Shown piece by piece: positions 39,208-46,877 of a stretch of DNA of 64,000 nt (the stretch's first letter is position 1; every line of letters starts with the position of its first letter). Under the pieces are notes generated by a model, which worked only from the letters and a program-made list of their open reading frames with translations, ran no database searches and had not been told where the DNA came from. This stretch comes from Flavobacterium sp. N502536 (GTDB taxonomy: Bacteria > Bacteroidota > Bacteroidia > Flavobacteriales > Flavobacteriaceae), in the NCBI RefSeq assembly GCF_025947345.1, contig NZ_CP110011.1, positions 434,001-498,000 of the forward strand. The letters are read 5' to 3'. Made by a program: the position numbers and the translations under genes.

Positions 39208-40889
39208 ATTTTTTATTTTTTCTGCTGCTTCTTTCCTGTCAAGAGCAAGCTCCCCATACTTCTAATGCTTCATCCATCAGAAAAGACGCCATAGACTATG
39301 TTAATAAAGGAAGGGTTAGTTTTCAAAACAAAAACTTTAACACCGCATTTTATCAATTTAATAAATCAAAAATTGCCTCCGAAGCGATAAAAGACAGTGC
39401 CAATGTGGTGTACAATCTTATCCAGATGGCTACTATCCAACAAATAAATGGGGATTATTACGGAAGTAAAGAAACACTGACAGAGGCTTTACCCTACATT
39501 AAAAAGAAAGATGTTTACAGTGCTGCGATTAACAACTTTTTTGGAATTGCAGATAAAGAGCTTTCCCTATATAATGATGCCATTTTTTATTATCAGGAAG
39601 CCCTAAAAGATTGCACGGATGATACTTGCAAACAGTCTCCTTTAAACAATATTGCGGTGGTATACATCCAACAGAAAAAATACGATAAGGCGATCGGGAT
39701 TTTAGAGCCTTTACTCCAAAATAAAACACTTGATAATGATCTTGTAAAAAAAGCCGGAATTCTAGACAATCTAGGTTTTGCTTATTTTAAAAAAGGAATG
39801 ACTGAAAAGGGACTTTCGTTAGTAACTGAAGGTTTTGAACTGAGAAAACAATCCAACGATCTCTACAGAAGTATTGAAAGCAATTTGCATCTGGCTGAAA
39901 TCTATGCCAAAACAAAACCTGAAAAATCACACCAATATGCTCAGGCAGCGTATCAACTTGCGACACACTTCAATAGTGTTGATGAACGCTTAAGGGCTTT
40001 GTCCTTTTTGATTTCTAATGATTCCGGAATTAAAAACGTACAGTATGCTCAAAAGTTCATTTTTCTGAACGACAGTATTATTAAAATCCGGAACAACTTT
40101 AAAAATAAATTTGCCAAAATTAAGTACGATTCTAAAAAAGAAAAAGATGAAAATCAGAAACTCCGCTTAGAAAAAGCCGAAAATTTACTATCTCTTCAGG
40201 AAGCCAAATACCAAAGGCTATTTTTTATAATTGGAATCGCTGCTTTGTGTCTTTTATTATTGTATTTGAGAAAATTTTATCAAAACCGAAACCGAATCGA
40301 AAAAATAACAGCGGCATACGAAACTGAAACCCGGATTGCCAAAGACATTCATGATGAACTGGCCAATGATGTTTTTAACACCATCACCTTTACCCAAACA
40401 CAGTCCTTGGAAAGTACCAATGTAAAAGACAATTTAATTCAAAAACTGGATCATATTTACAATAGGGTTCGCAGAATTTCAAGAGAGAATAATGAAATTG
40501 ATACCAAAGCCAATTATGCGGCCAACTTAAAAGAAATGCTTTCGACTTATAACAGCCCTAGTACAAACGTCATCATTAATAATATTGAAAAAGTAAGCTG
40601 GGATCTCGTAGACGATGTTAAAAAGGTTGCTGCACATCGAATTCTACAGGAATTAATGGTGAATATGAAAAAACACAGCCAGGCATCAATAGTCGTTTTA
40701 AAATTTGAAAGCACCACCAGCAAAATACTTATAGACTATACGGACAACGGAAAAGGCTGTCAAAATGATAAAATTATTAAAAATGGTCTTCAAAATATGG
40801 AAAACCGTATTCGGGCCATAAAAGGAACTATTATTTTTGACACTGAACCTAATAAAGGTTTTAAAGTAAAAATAACAATGCCTAAATAA
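39186..40889 (+). CDS. TPR sensor histidine kinase, module A
   Basis: 567 residues. A Phe/Leu-rich lipoprotein-type signal (ending LLSC) precedes about six TPR-like repeats (~35-290; NNIAVVYIQQKKYDKAIGILEPL), then a linker, one membrane helix (~343-360) and a kinase core of the NarX/LytS-like class. The phospho-acceptor His is in AKDIHDELANDV (~397). The N-box is RILQELMVNMKKHSQAS and the G-box YTDNGKG, with GLQNMENRIRAIKG. It senses outside or at the membrane via TPRs and should phosphorylate the regulator encoded 7 bp downstream. Confidence 0.9.
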   Translation: MVRSPFFYFLFFLLLLSCQEQAPHTSNASSIRKDAIDYVNKGRVSFQNKNFNTAFYQFNKSKIASEAIKDSANVVYNLIQMATIQQINGDYYGSKETLTEALPYIKKKDVYSAAINNFFGIADKELSLYNDAIFYYQEALKDCTDDTCKQSPLNNIAVVYIQQKKYDKAIGILEPLLQNKTLDNDLVKKAGILDNLGFAYFKKGMTEKGLSLVTEGFELRKQSNDLYRSIESNLHLAEIYAKTKPEKSHQYAQAAYQLATHFNSVDERLRALSFLISNDSGIKNVQYAQKFIFLNDSIIKIRNNFKNKFAKIKYDSKKEKDENQKLRLEKAENLLSLQEAKYQRLFFIIGIAALCLLLLYLRKFYQNRNRIEKITAAYETETRIAKDIHDELANDVFNTITFTQTQSLESTNVKDNLIQKLDHIYNRVRRISRENNEIDTKANYAANLKEMLSTYNSPSTNVIINNIEKVSWDLVDDVKKVAAHRILQELMVNMKKHSQASIVVLKFESTTSKILIDYTDNGKGCQNDKIIKNGLQNMENRIRAIKGTIIFDTEPNKGFKVKITMPK

Positions 40890-40896
40890 GAACTCT

Positions 40897-41565
40897 ATGT
40901 TTAAAAAAGTAATAGTTGCCGAAGACCTTGATACTATGAATTTAGGAATCGAACAAGTCTTAAGAGATTTGGATATTATCAATTTTCAGCAATCCAAGTA
41001 TTGTGATGAAGCCTTTCTAAAAATACGCAAAGCCATTCAGGACAATGAACCTTATGATTTATTAATTAGTGATCTTTCGTTCAAAACAGATCACCGCGAA
41101 GTAAAAATTGCCAGTGGTGATGAACTGGTTCAAAAAGTGCGTGAATTACAACCCAACATTAAAATCATCGCTTATTCGGTGGAAGATAAAAGCTACCGCA
41201 TTAAATCTCTTTTTGATAATGCAAAAGTGGATGCCTTTGTATCAAAAGGTCTGAATAGCATCGAAGAACTAAAAAAGGCAATTCACATGATCTCGACATC
41301 AGATCAAAGGTTTATTTCACCCGAAGTTGCTTCTGCCCTTCAGGAAAAAAACAACTTCGAAATCGACGATGTCGATATTAAAATTCTGAAATACTTATCA
41401 GCCGGAACGTCACAGGATGAAATCATAGAAATTTTTAAAAGCACCGACATTAAACCCAATAGCAAAAGTGCCGTGGAAAAAAGATTGTCTAAACTCAAAG
41501 ACTTTTTTAAGGCAAACAATACAATTCATTTGGTTACCATTACCAAAGACATGGGAATTATCTAA
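40897..41565 (+). CDS. Response regulator with LuxR-like C-terminus, module A
   Basis: 222 residues. The receiver domain has acidic AEDLDTMN at the N-terminus, phospho-Asp in LLISDLSF (~59) and Lys in FVSKG (~120). The C-terminal ~70 residues form a helix-turn-helix of LuxR/NarL type (DVDIKILKYLSAGTSQDEIIEIF, SAVEKRLSKLKDFF). It is cotranscribed with the kinase and ends at a strong terminator. Module B lacks such a gene, so this regulator may serve both kinases. Confidence 0.88.
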   Translation: MFKKVIVAEDLDTMNLGIEQVLRDLDIINFQQSKYCDEAFLKIRKAIQDNEPYDLLISDLSFKTDHREVKIASGDELVQKVRELQPNIKIIAYSVEDKSYRIKSLFDNAKVDAFVSKGLNSIEELKKAIHMISTSDQRFISPEVASALQEKNNFEIDDVDIKILKYLSAGTSQDEIIEIFKSTDIKPNSKSAVEKRLSKLKDFFKANNTIHLVTITKDMGII

Positions 41566-41594
41566 AAGTTCCCTGTACTTCATTATACCTTTTC

Positions 41595-41619
41595 AAAGCT
41601 CCTTCTGGGGCTTTTTTTT
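41595..41619 (+). terminator. Terminator of module A
   Basis: AAAGCTCC pairs with GGGGCTTT (one G-T), 4-nt loop, followed by a run of T to 41619. Confidence 0.9.
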
Positions 41620-41643
41620 ATGGCCTGAATATAAATTTTTCGG

Positions 41644-41710
41644 ATTATGGATTTCCGTAAGATACTGGTTTCAAATAGGATTAAGTTTGAATTATAAATC
41701 CATTTAAACT
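41644..41710 (+). promoter_or_regulatory. Shared promoter element, copy 1 (TerB/VWA operon)
   Basis: ATTATGG, TTTCCGTAAxATACxGG, and TAAGTTTG (-7 box match, 41682-41689), then TTTAAACT. The same string of blocks precedes the nuclease gene at 45252, with 38 bp from ATTATGG to the -7 box in both. This is a candidate regulon site. Confidence 0.72.
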
Positions 41711-41718
41711 CAAAAACA

Positions 41719-41925
41719 ATGAAAACTTATTACGTAAATGACACAGCACAAAAAAACGGAGATCACGAAGTTCATACTGATGAATGTCCATATTTTAAAT
41801 CAATTACAAGTAAAACACGACTAGGTGTTTTTTCAAACTGCAAAGATGCCGTTGACCGATCCAAGAAAATTTATCCAAACTCTGACGGATGCGCCTATTG
41901 CTGTCCTGAATGTCACAAAAGATAA
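41719..41925 (+). CDS. Small Cys/His-rich protein (68 aa)
   Basis: 68-residue soluble protein starting MKTYYVNDTAQ, with HTDECPYF, FSNC and CAYCCPECHKR. The spacing of His and Cys suggests a zinc site. It resembles a widespread uncharacterised small-protein family recognised by its YYVND.AQ.NGDHEVH start. First gene of a tight six-gene operon. Confidence 0.8.
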   Translation: MKTYYVNDTAQKNGDHEVHTDECPYFKSITSKTRLGVFSNCKDAVDRSKKIYPNSDGCAYCCPECHKR

Positions 41926-41933
41926 TTTTTATC

Positions 41934-42164
41934 ATGGGCTTTCGATTTCAAAAAAGAATAAAACTGGGAGGAGGCTTTGGCTTAAACTTAAGCAAATCCG
42001 GAATTTCTCCCAGTTTAAGAACAAAAATGGGAACATTTAGTAAGAGTGGCTACTCTGTAAAAACCGGAATATCCGGACTACGATACCAAAATAGCGGATG
42101 CACTGTACTAATCGCATTTACAGGAATTATAACATTTTTAATTTTCACTATAAAACAACTATAA
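41934..42164 (+). CDS. DUF4236 domain small membrane protein
   Basis: 76 residues from the ATG at 41934 (MGFRFQKRIKLGGG), 8 bp after the previous stop; the longer in-frame start at 41910 overlaps the previous gene. The N-terminal ~50 residues match the DUF4236 pattern (GFRFxKRxKLGGGxxLNxSKSGxS, GLRY). One C-terminal membrane helix follows. Function unknown. Confidence 0.85.
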   Translation: MGFRFQKRIKLGGGFGLNLSKSGISPSLRTKMGTFSKSGYSVKTGISGLRYQNSGCTVLIAFTGIITFLIFTIKQL

Positions 42165-42166
42165 TC

Positions 42167-42502
42167 ATGGGATACAGAAAAGGTTATTTTAAAAAAGACG
42201 GAACCTATGTTCAGGGACATACTACCAGATCCAGGTCCAAATCTTTTTCTAATAAGAATAACGGCTGCATGTTACTATTACTTCTAGCAATGACATTTGG
42301 ATTGGCTGTTTCTTGTTCAGAATCATCAGATTCTTCAGACTCAGGCTCAAATACAAACTCAAACTCAAATTGTCCAACCAAAACTTGTGGTGATTTTACC
42401 ACTCAGGCACAGGCGCAATCAACTTACAACAGTAATAGAAACTGTTACAAAAACCTGGACTCTGACGGAGATGGAACCGCCTGCGAAAATTTATCTAAAT
42501 AA
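42167..42502 (+). CDS. Membrane-anchored Excalibur-domain protein
   Basis: 111 residues starting at 42167 (MGYRKGYFKKDGTYVQGH), 2 bp after the DUF4236 stop. A basic N-terminus, one hydrophobic helix (~38-53) ending in SC, a Ser/Asn-rich linker, then the calcium-binding Excalibur motif (CGDFTTQAQAQ, NLDSDGDGTACENL). The Asp-loop DSDGDG is intact. The upstream extension to 42098 overlaps the previous gene and is not used. Confidence 0.85.
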   Translation: MGYRKGYFKKDGTYVQGHTTRSRSKSFSNKNNGCMLLLLLAMTFGLAVSCSESSDSSDSGSNTNSNSNCPTKTCGDFTTQAQAQSTYNSNRNCYKNLDSDGDGTACENLSK

Positions 42503-42515
42503 ATATTTAAAAACA

Positions 42516-42911
42516 ATGATAACACTAGAACTAAAAAGTCATTTTTTAAGATTGTATCAAATGGCACTAGCAGATGATCAATTTGATGTATTAGAACTGC
42601 AAATGTTATATCACTTTGCAGATGAACGAGGAATTCCCAGAGAGGAATTGGATAAGCTTTTTCTAAACCCAATTAATACCGACTTAATTGTTCCTGAAAA
42701 GCTAAGCAGCAGAATCGAGTATTTATACGATTTCACAAGAATCATTTGGGCTGATGGAAAAATTACTGAGGACGAACTCAATATGCTCAAAAAGTACTGT
42801 CGGAAATTTAATTTTCTGGAGGAAAACATCAATGAACTATCCGATTATCTCATTGATTGTGTTCAGAAAAACATTCAGAAAGAAGAAATTATTAGTCAAT
42901 TAAACTCGTAA
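42516..42911 (+). CDS. TerB-like helical protein
   Basis: 131 residues from MITLELKSHFLR at 42516; the longer frame from 42297 is a shadow of the previous gene. It is all-helical with two acidic TerB-like repeats (ADDQFDVLELQML, ADGKITEDELNMLKKYC) as in tellurite-resistance TerB proteins, which sit under membranes and may bind metal. In stress and phage-response loci TerB co-occurs with VWA proteins, as here. Confidence 0.78.
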   Translation: MITLELKSHFLRLYQMALADDQFDVLELQMLYHFADERGIPREELDKLFLNPINTDLIVPEKLSSRIEYLYDFTRIIWADGKITEDELNMLKKYCRKFNFLEENINELSDYLIDCVQKNIQKEEIISQLNS

Positions 42912-42914
42912 CAC

Positions 42915-44183
42915 ATGAAATCACTTACACAACTATTTAGTTTAAAAAAAACAGACGATATTCAGACGAATGCTTTTGAGGAAAATGAAAATGATCGCGA
43001 GCAAATCAGAATAACGTATTACCAAAGTGGGTTTGCAGCATCCATAAAAGCAACCGGAAAACCTATTGTTTTAAAAGCCTGTTTACAAAATTTGTACATG
43101 AGCTTTGAAGATCAGTGCCGAAAACAAAAACTGGAACAGGACCGATTAAAGCAGCCTTACAAAGAAGAACAGGAGAAAAACCGAACCGAGCTTAAAAAGT
43201 CGGAGGCCGCTATTGGTATCTATGAAAAAAAAGAACAGGATATAAATGAGGAAATTGACCAGATCAAAAATGAAATCATTGAAGTAAAACGCAATCCCGA
43301 TAAATACGGAATTGAAGATGGAAAAGGTCTGAAAGCGCAATTCTACATTGGTTTATTCTTATTGCTTCCCATTACGCTTTATGTACTGGTGTTTTATATT
43401 TCGGCATCCTACTCTGCTTTCTTCAAAGAATTCGCCAATGACAGTCTTACTGCTGCCATTTTTGATGCCAATGCCTTAACCAATTCTTTTAAAGCAAGCT
43501 GGCTTGAAGGAGTGTTAGTCGTTACAATTCCATTTGTCTTTATGGGGCTGGGATATGTAATTCATATGGTGCAAAAAGGAAAAGGGCTAAAAAATATCTT
43601 AAGAATGGTTGCACTGTTTGTCACCACCTTTTTGTTTGATGCGTTGCTGGCCTATCAGATCGAAAAGAAAATATATGAATTTAATAAAACTACCGATTCT
43701 GCTCCCTACAACTTAAACATTGCCTTAGGGGAAGCCGAGTTTTGGATGATCATATTTGCCGGGTTTGTGGTGTATATTATTTGGGGGCTTGTCTTTGATT
43801 TTGTAATGAAAGAATTTGAAAACATTGATAAAATCAGAGCCTTTATCAGAGGCAAAAAAGAAAATCTACTGGATTTAGATAAACTAAAAACCGAATATCT
43901 AAACAAGATCAATGATTTTAAACAGCAGATCGTGACCATCAATGGAAAAATTTCAGAATTACAATCTAAAATAGATGGTTTTGTATTTCCGGTAAAAGAA
44001 TATCTGCACTACCACCATCAATACAAAGAAGGATGGTTTCAGGCGATTAGTACCGAAATAGCACTTCCTTATACTGAAAAAAGTGAATTGTTAGAAAGCT
44101 GTGAACTGTCCTCCGAAGAACACTTAAACAGATTGAACTTAGTTGATCCCGATTTTCAACATTTAGTATATTCCAAAAACTAA
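42915..44183 (+). CDS. Coiled-coil / four-helix membrane protein, unknown family
   Basis: 422 residues. A soluble N-part leads into a charged coiled coil (~75-140), then four membrane helices (~143-165, ~193-215, ~225-245, ~270-293) and a second coiled coil (~300-355) with a cytoplasmic tail. No family recognised. It starts 3 bp after the TerB-like gene and its stop is 5 bp before the VWA-like gene, so it is translationally coupled to both. Confidence 0.82.
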   Translation: MKSLTQLFSLKKTDDIQTNAFEENENDREQIRITYYQSGFAASIKATGKPIVLKACLQNLYMSFEDQCRKQKLEQDRLKQPYKEEQEKNRTELKKSEAAIGIYEKKEQDINEEIDQIKNEIIEVKRNPDKYGIEDGKGLKAQFYIGLFLLLPITLYVLVFYISASYSAFFKEFANDSLTAAIFDANALTNSFKASWLEGVLVVTIPFVFMGLGYVIHMVQKGKGLKNILRMVALFVTTFLFDALLAYQIEKKIYEFNKTTDSAPYNLNIALGEAEFWMIIFAGFVVYIIWGLVFDFVMKEFENIDKIRAFIRGKKENLLDLDKLKTEYLNKINDFKQQIVTINGKISELQSKIDGFVFPVKEYLHYHHQYKEGWFQAISTEIALPYTEKSELLESCELSSEEHLNRLNLVDPDFQHLVYSKN

Positions 44184-44188
44184 CAACC

Positions 44189-45088
44189 ATGAAAAACAGT
44201 CTTACCATACTTGCGATCGCACTACTGCTGGTTTCAATTTTTTCGTGCAGGCAGGAATCTGGCAAGGAAGAAAAAGAAACCTCATCCAAAGAACCATTAT
44301 CAGAAAACTACAACATCAGTATCCTTCTTGATTTATCGGACAGAATAAGTTTGACCAAAAATCCAAATCCAACAATGGAATATTATCAAAGAGATCTGGG
44401 ATACATAAAATCTGTTTCTGAAGCTTTTACACAGCATTTAAAAACCAAAAGAATAAGGCAGATTGACGATAAAATGCAATTGTTTTTTAATCCGGAACCT
44501 CTAGATCCCGAAATCAATACAATTGCTAAAAATCTCAGAATCACTATTGATAAAAACAATGCTTCTAAAAATTTACTGAATTCTATAAATTCAAATTATG
44601 CCGCACAAACGTCCAAAATCTATGATTCTGCCATAAAAGACGATCATTTTATTGGGTCTGATATTTGGAACTTTTTTGATACCAAAGCAAAAGATCAGTG
44701 CGTTGAAAAAAACTATCGAAATATTTTAATCGTATTAACCGATGGTTATATGTATCATGAGAACACCATAATAACCGAAGGCAACAGAACGACCTATCTC
44801 ACACCGGAACTGATCAGAAAAAATGGACTAAATACCAAAGACTGGAATAAAAAATTACAGGAGCAAGATTTTGGCTTCATTAAAATAGGAGAAAATTTAT
44901 CCAATCTTGAAGTACTTGTTTTAGGCATTAATCCGGGTAAAAAAAATCCTTATGAAGAAAAAGTCATTACGGCCTATTGGACAAAATGGTTTACAGAAAT
45001 GAAAGTGGATCGTTTTGAAATCAAAAATGCAGATCTGCCTTCTAATATGGAACAGATTATTAAAGATTTTATCCTGCGTCAGAAATAA
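44189..45088 (+). CDS. VWA-like lipoprotein
   Basis: 299 residues. Lipobox at IFSC. The mature protein begins with a VWA-type strand ISILLDLSDRIS (DxSxR variant of the MIDAS motif) and later has ILIVLTDGYMYH, the usual TDG element. The partial MIDAS suggests a metal-dependent adhesion/scaffold domain rather than an enzyme. Last gene of the six-gene operon; terminator follows. Confidence 0.8.
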   Translation: MKNSLTILAIALLLVSIFSCRQESGKEEKETSSKEPLSENYNISILLDLSDRISLTKNPNPTMEYYQRDLGYIKSVSEAFTQHLKTKRIRQIDDKMQLFFNPEPLDPEINTIAKNLRITIDKNNASKNLLNSINSNYAAQTSKIYDSAIKDDHFIGSDIWNFFDTKAKDQCVEKNYRNILIVLTDGYMYHENTIITEGNRTTYLTPELIRKNGLNTKDWNKKLQEQDFGFIKIGENLSNLEVLVLGINPGKKNPYEEKVITAYWTKWFTEMKVDRFEIKNADLPSNMEQIIKDFILRQK

Positions 45089-45110
45089 GTCAAAGAAAAC
45101 GAAGCCGTTT

Positions 45111-45138
45111 AAAGAGGAATTTTATTGTCCTCTTTTTT
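45111..45138 (+). terminator. Terminator of the TerB/VWA operon
   Basis: AAAGAGGA pairs with TCCTCTTT (9-nt loop), followed by a short T-run. Confidence 0.85.
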
Positions 45139-45179
45139 CCATTTACAGAAATTCCAAAAATTCTTCAAAAACTCTCCTC

Positions 45180-45242
45180 ATTATGGTTTTCCGTAAAATA
45201 CCGGATTGGAATGGTTCTACATTTGAATAGTAAATTTAAACT
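45180..45242 (+). promoter_or_regulatory. Shared promoter element, copy 2 (nuclease gene)
   Basis: ATTATGG, TTTCCGTAAAATACCGG, then TACATTTG (45218-45225, exact TAnnTTTG) and TTTAAACT. Block order and the 38-bp spacing are identical to the element at 41644. Confidence 0.72.
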
Positions 45243-45251
45243 ATAGAACCT

Positions 45252-46307
45252 ATGGAAATCAATCTTCAACTTAAATCATTAGCGGATAAAATTACTCAGC
45301 TAAAAAGCAAAATCGAAACCGAAGAATCTACCAAACATGCTTTTGTTTTACCTTTTATTCATGCCTTAGGCTATGATGCCTTTAATCCCTTGGAAGTCGT
45401 TCCGGAATTTACCGCAGACCTCGGTTTAAAGAAAGGCGAAAAAGTAGATTATGCCATCTTTCAAAATGGCGAGCCCATTATAATTGTAGAGTGTAAAAGC
45501 TGGAAAGAAAACCTAACAATCCATAATTCACAATTGTTTCGCTATTTTCATGTAACCAAAACTCGTTTTGCTCTTTTGACCAATGGTATTACTTATCAAT
45601 TTTTTACTGATTTGGACGATCAGAATAAAATGGACGAGAAGCCCTTTCTGGAATTCGACATTACCAACCTCAAAGAAAACACAATCAACGAGATTTCTAA
45701 GTTTCATAAAAGCAGTTTTGACGTTGATAATATCATTAGTAATGCAAGTTCTTTAAAATACATCAAAGAAATCAAAAAGCAGATTAATGCAGAACTCGAA
45801 AATCCTTCCAATGATTTTACCAAACTTTTTGCCAGTAAAGTATACACCGGAAGGCTTACTGAAAAAGTAATGGACGAATTTAAAGATCTGGTTCAAAAAT
45901 CTTTCAGTCAATACATTAACGAAAAAATCAACGATCGCCTAAATGCTGCTCTTACCAAAGAAACCATCAAGCAGCAGGAAGAACAAATCGCTTTCCTTGA
46001 AGAAGAAAGTAAAATACAAACCACTGAAGAAGAACTTGAAGGATATCGTATTATAGTTGCCATATTAAGACAAAAACTTCCCACAAGCCGAATTGTATAT
46101 CGTGACACCCAATCCTATTTCGGAATTTTGCTGGACGATAACAATCGCAAACCGCTTTGTCGTCTTCACCTTAACGGAGGAAAAAAATACATCAGTCTTT
46201 TTAACGACAACAAAAACGAGACAAAAACAGCGATTGCATCGATTGACGATATTTACCAATTTGGGAAAGAGTTATTGGATACAGTGAGACTTTATGAAAC
46301 GGAATGA
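45252..46307 (+). CDS. HsdR_N-type PD-(D/E)xK nuclease-like protein
   Basis: 351 residues. An N-terminal helix precedes a restriction-enzyme-type core at about 30-140: VPEFTADLG, KVDYAIFQNGEPIIIVECKSW with Asp, Glu and Lys of the PD-(D/E)xK active site. The domain matches the HsdR N-terminal nuclease, but no helicase, HsdM or HsdS gene is near. The C-terminal half is a coiled coil (~225-270) and a small beta domain ending near LLDTVRLYE. An orphan nuclease of this type could act in defence or DNA repair. Confidence 0.85.
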   Translation: MEINLQLKSLADKITQLKSKIETEESTKHAFVLPFIHALGYDAFNPLEVVPEFTADLGLKKGEKVDYAIFQNGEPIIIVECKSWKENLTIHNSQLFRYFHVTKTRFALLTNGITYQFFTDLDDQNKMDEKPFLEFDITNLKENTINEISKFHKSSFDVDNIISNASSLKYIKEIKKQINAELENPSNDFTKLFASKVYTGRLTEKVMDEFKDLVQKSFSQYINEKINDRLNAALTKETIKQQEEQIAFLEEESKIQTTEEELEGYRIIVAILRQKLPTSRIVYRDTQSYFGILLDDNNRKPLCRLHLNGGKKYISLFNDNKNETKTAIASIDDIYQFGKELLDTVRLYETE

Positions 46308-46382
46308 AACACGTTCCCCATAAACTAACTATTCAAATATCCCACTATTAATACGCCTACTATTTGAAAGCTGCAAAAGAAG

Positions 46383-46422
46383 ATTACCTCCTCAAAAGAA
46401 GCACTTTTTATCAGGAGGTAAT
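46383..46422 (+). promoter_or_regulatory. 10-bp perfect inverted repeat before small secreted protein gene
   Basis: ATTACCTCCT and AGGAGGTAAT enclose 20 nt. No T-run follows. It is 31 bp before the next ATG, so it could be an operator or a hairpin in the leader. Confidence 0.5.
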
Positions 46423-46452
46423 TACTCCGTAAGAAATCCAAAACCCATTCCT

Positions 46453-46662
46453 ATGAAATACATTTTACTCCTTCTTCTTATAGTTCCGGCCTCTTTTCAC
46501 CCTTTTGAAGCCAAAGTATACATCTGCGGTCCAACAGGTGCCAAAAAATTCCATTACAATGAAAATTGCCGTGGTCTGACCTCTTGCCGCAGTGAAATTA
46601 CGAAAGTAACTCTGAAGCGTGCCCAAGGTCTTGGACTTAGCCTATGCGGTTGGGAAGATTGA
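46453..46662 (+). CDS. Small secreted Cys/His protein (69 aa)
   Basis: Signal peptide (cleavage near FEAK) then KVYICGPTGAKKFHYNENCRG, CRSEITKVTLKRAQ and LCGWED. It belongs to a recurrent small family with an HxxxxC core; four Cys in the mature form. Possibly metal-binding. Function unknown. Confidence 0.75.
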   Translation: MKYILLLLLIVPASFHPFEAKVYICGPTGAKKFHYNENCRGLTSCRSEITKVTLKRAQGLGLSLCGWED

Positions 46663-46759
46663 TCTTTTTAAGGCAAACCAGAATCATTTAATCATTTGAT
46701 AATAATCACTTTACATTTAATTCACATTAGTTTTATTAATTTGATTAAAACTAAATATC

Positions 46760-46843
46760 ATGAAATTCTTTAATCTAAATTTTCTGGTTTCATTCAAAGA
46801 ATGGCTTTTTTTAAGAGCCATGCAATCTTCTTTCCTTCATTAA
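46760..46843 (+). CDS. Candidate small ORF (27 aa) before the GH1 gene
   Basis: ATG opens 27 codons ending at tandem stops; product starts MKFFNLNFLVSFKEWLF. A near-consensus -7 box TTAATTTG (46736-46743) is 16 bp upstream. An ATGGCT/AGCCAT hairpin lies inside. It could be a leader peptide for the beta-glucosidase gene; evidence is position only. Confidence 0.3.
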   Translation: MKFFNLNFLVSFKEWLFLRAMQSSFLH

Positions 46844-46877
46844 TAAACGACAATTTTAAAAAGGAAAGCACAATTGA

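Noticed and set aside
42297..42515. N-terminal extension of the TerB-like protein
   Set aside because: The extension is a frame-shifted reading of the Excalibur gene; a good ATG lies at 42516.
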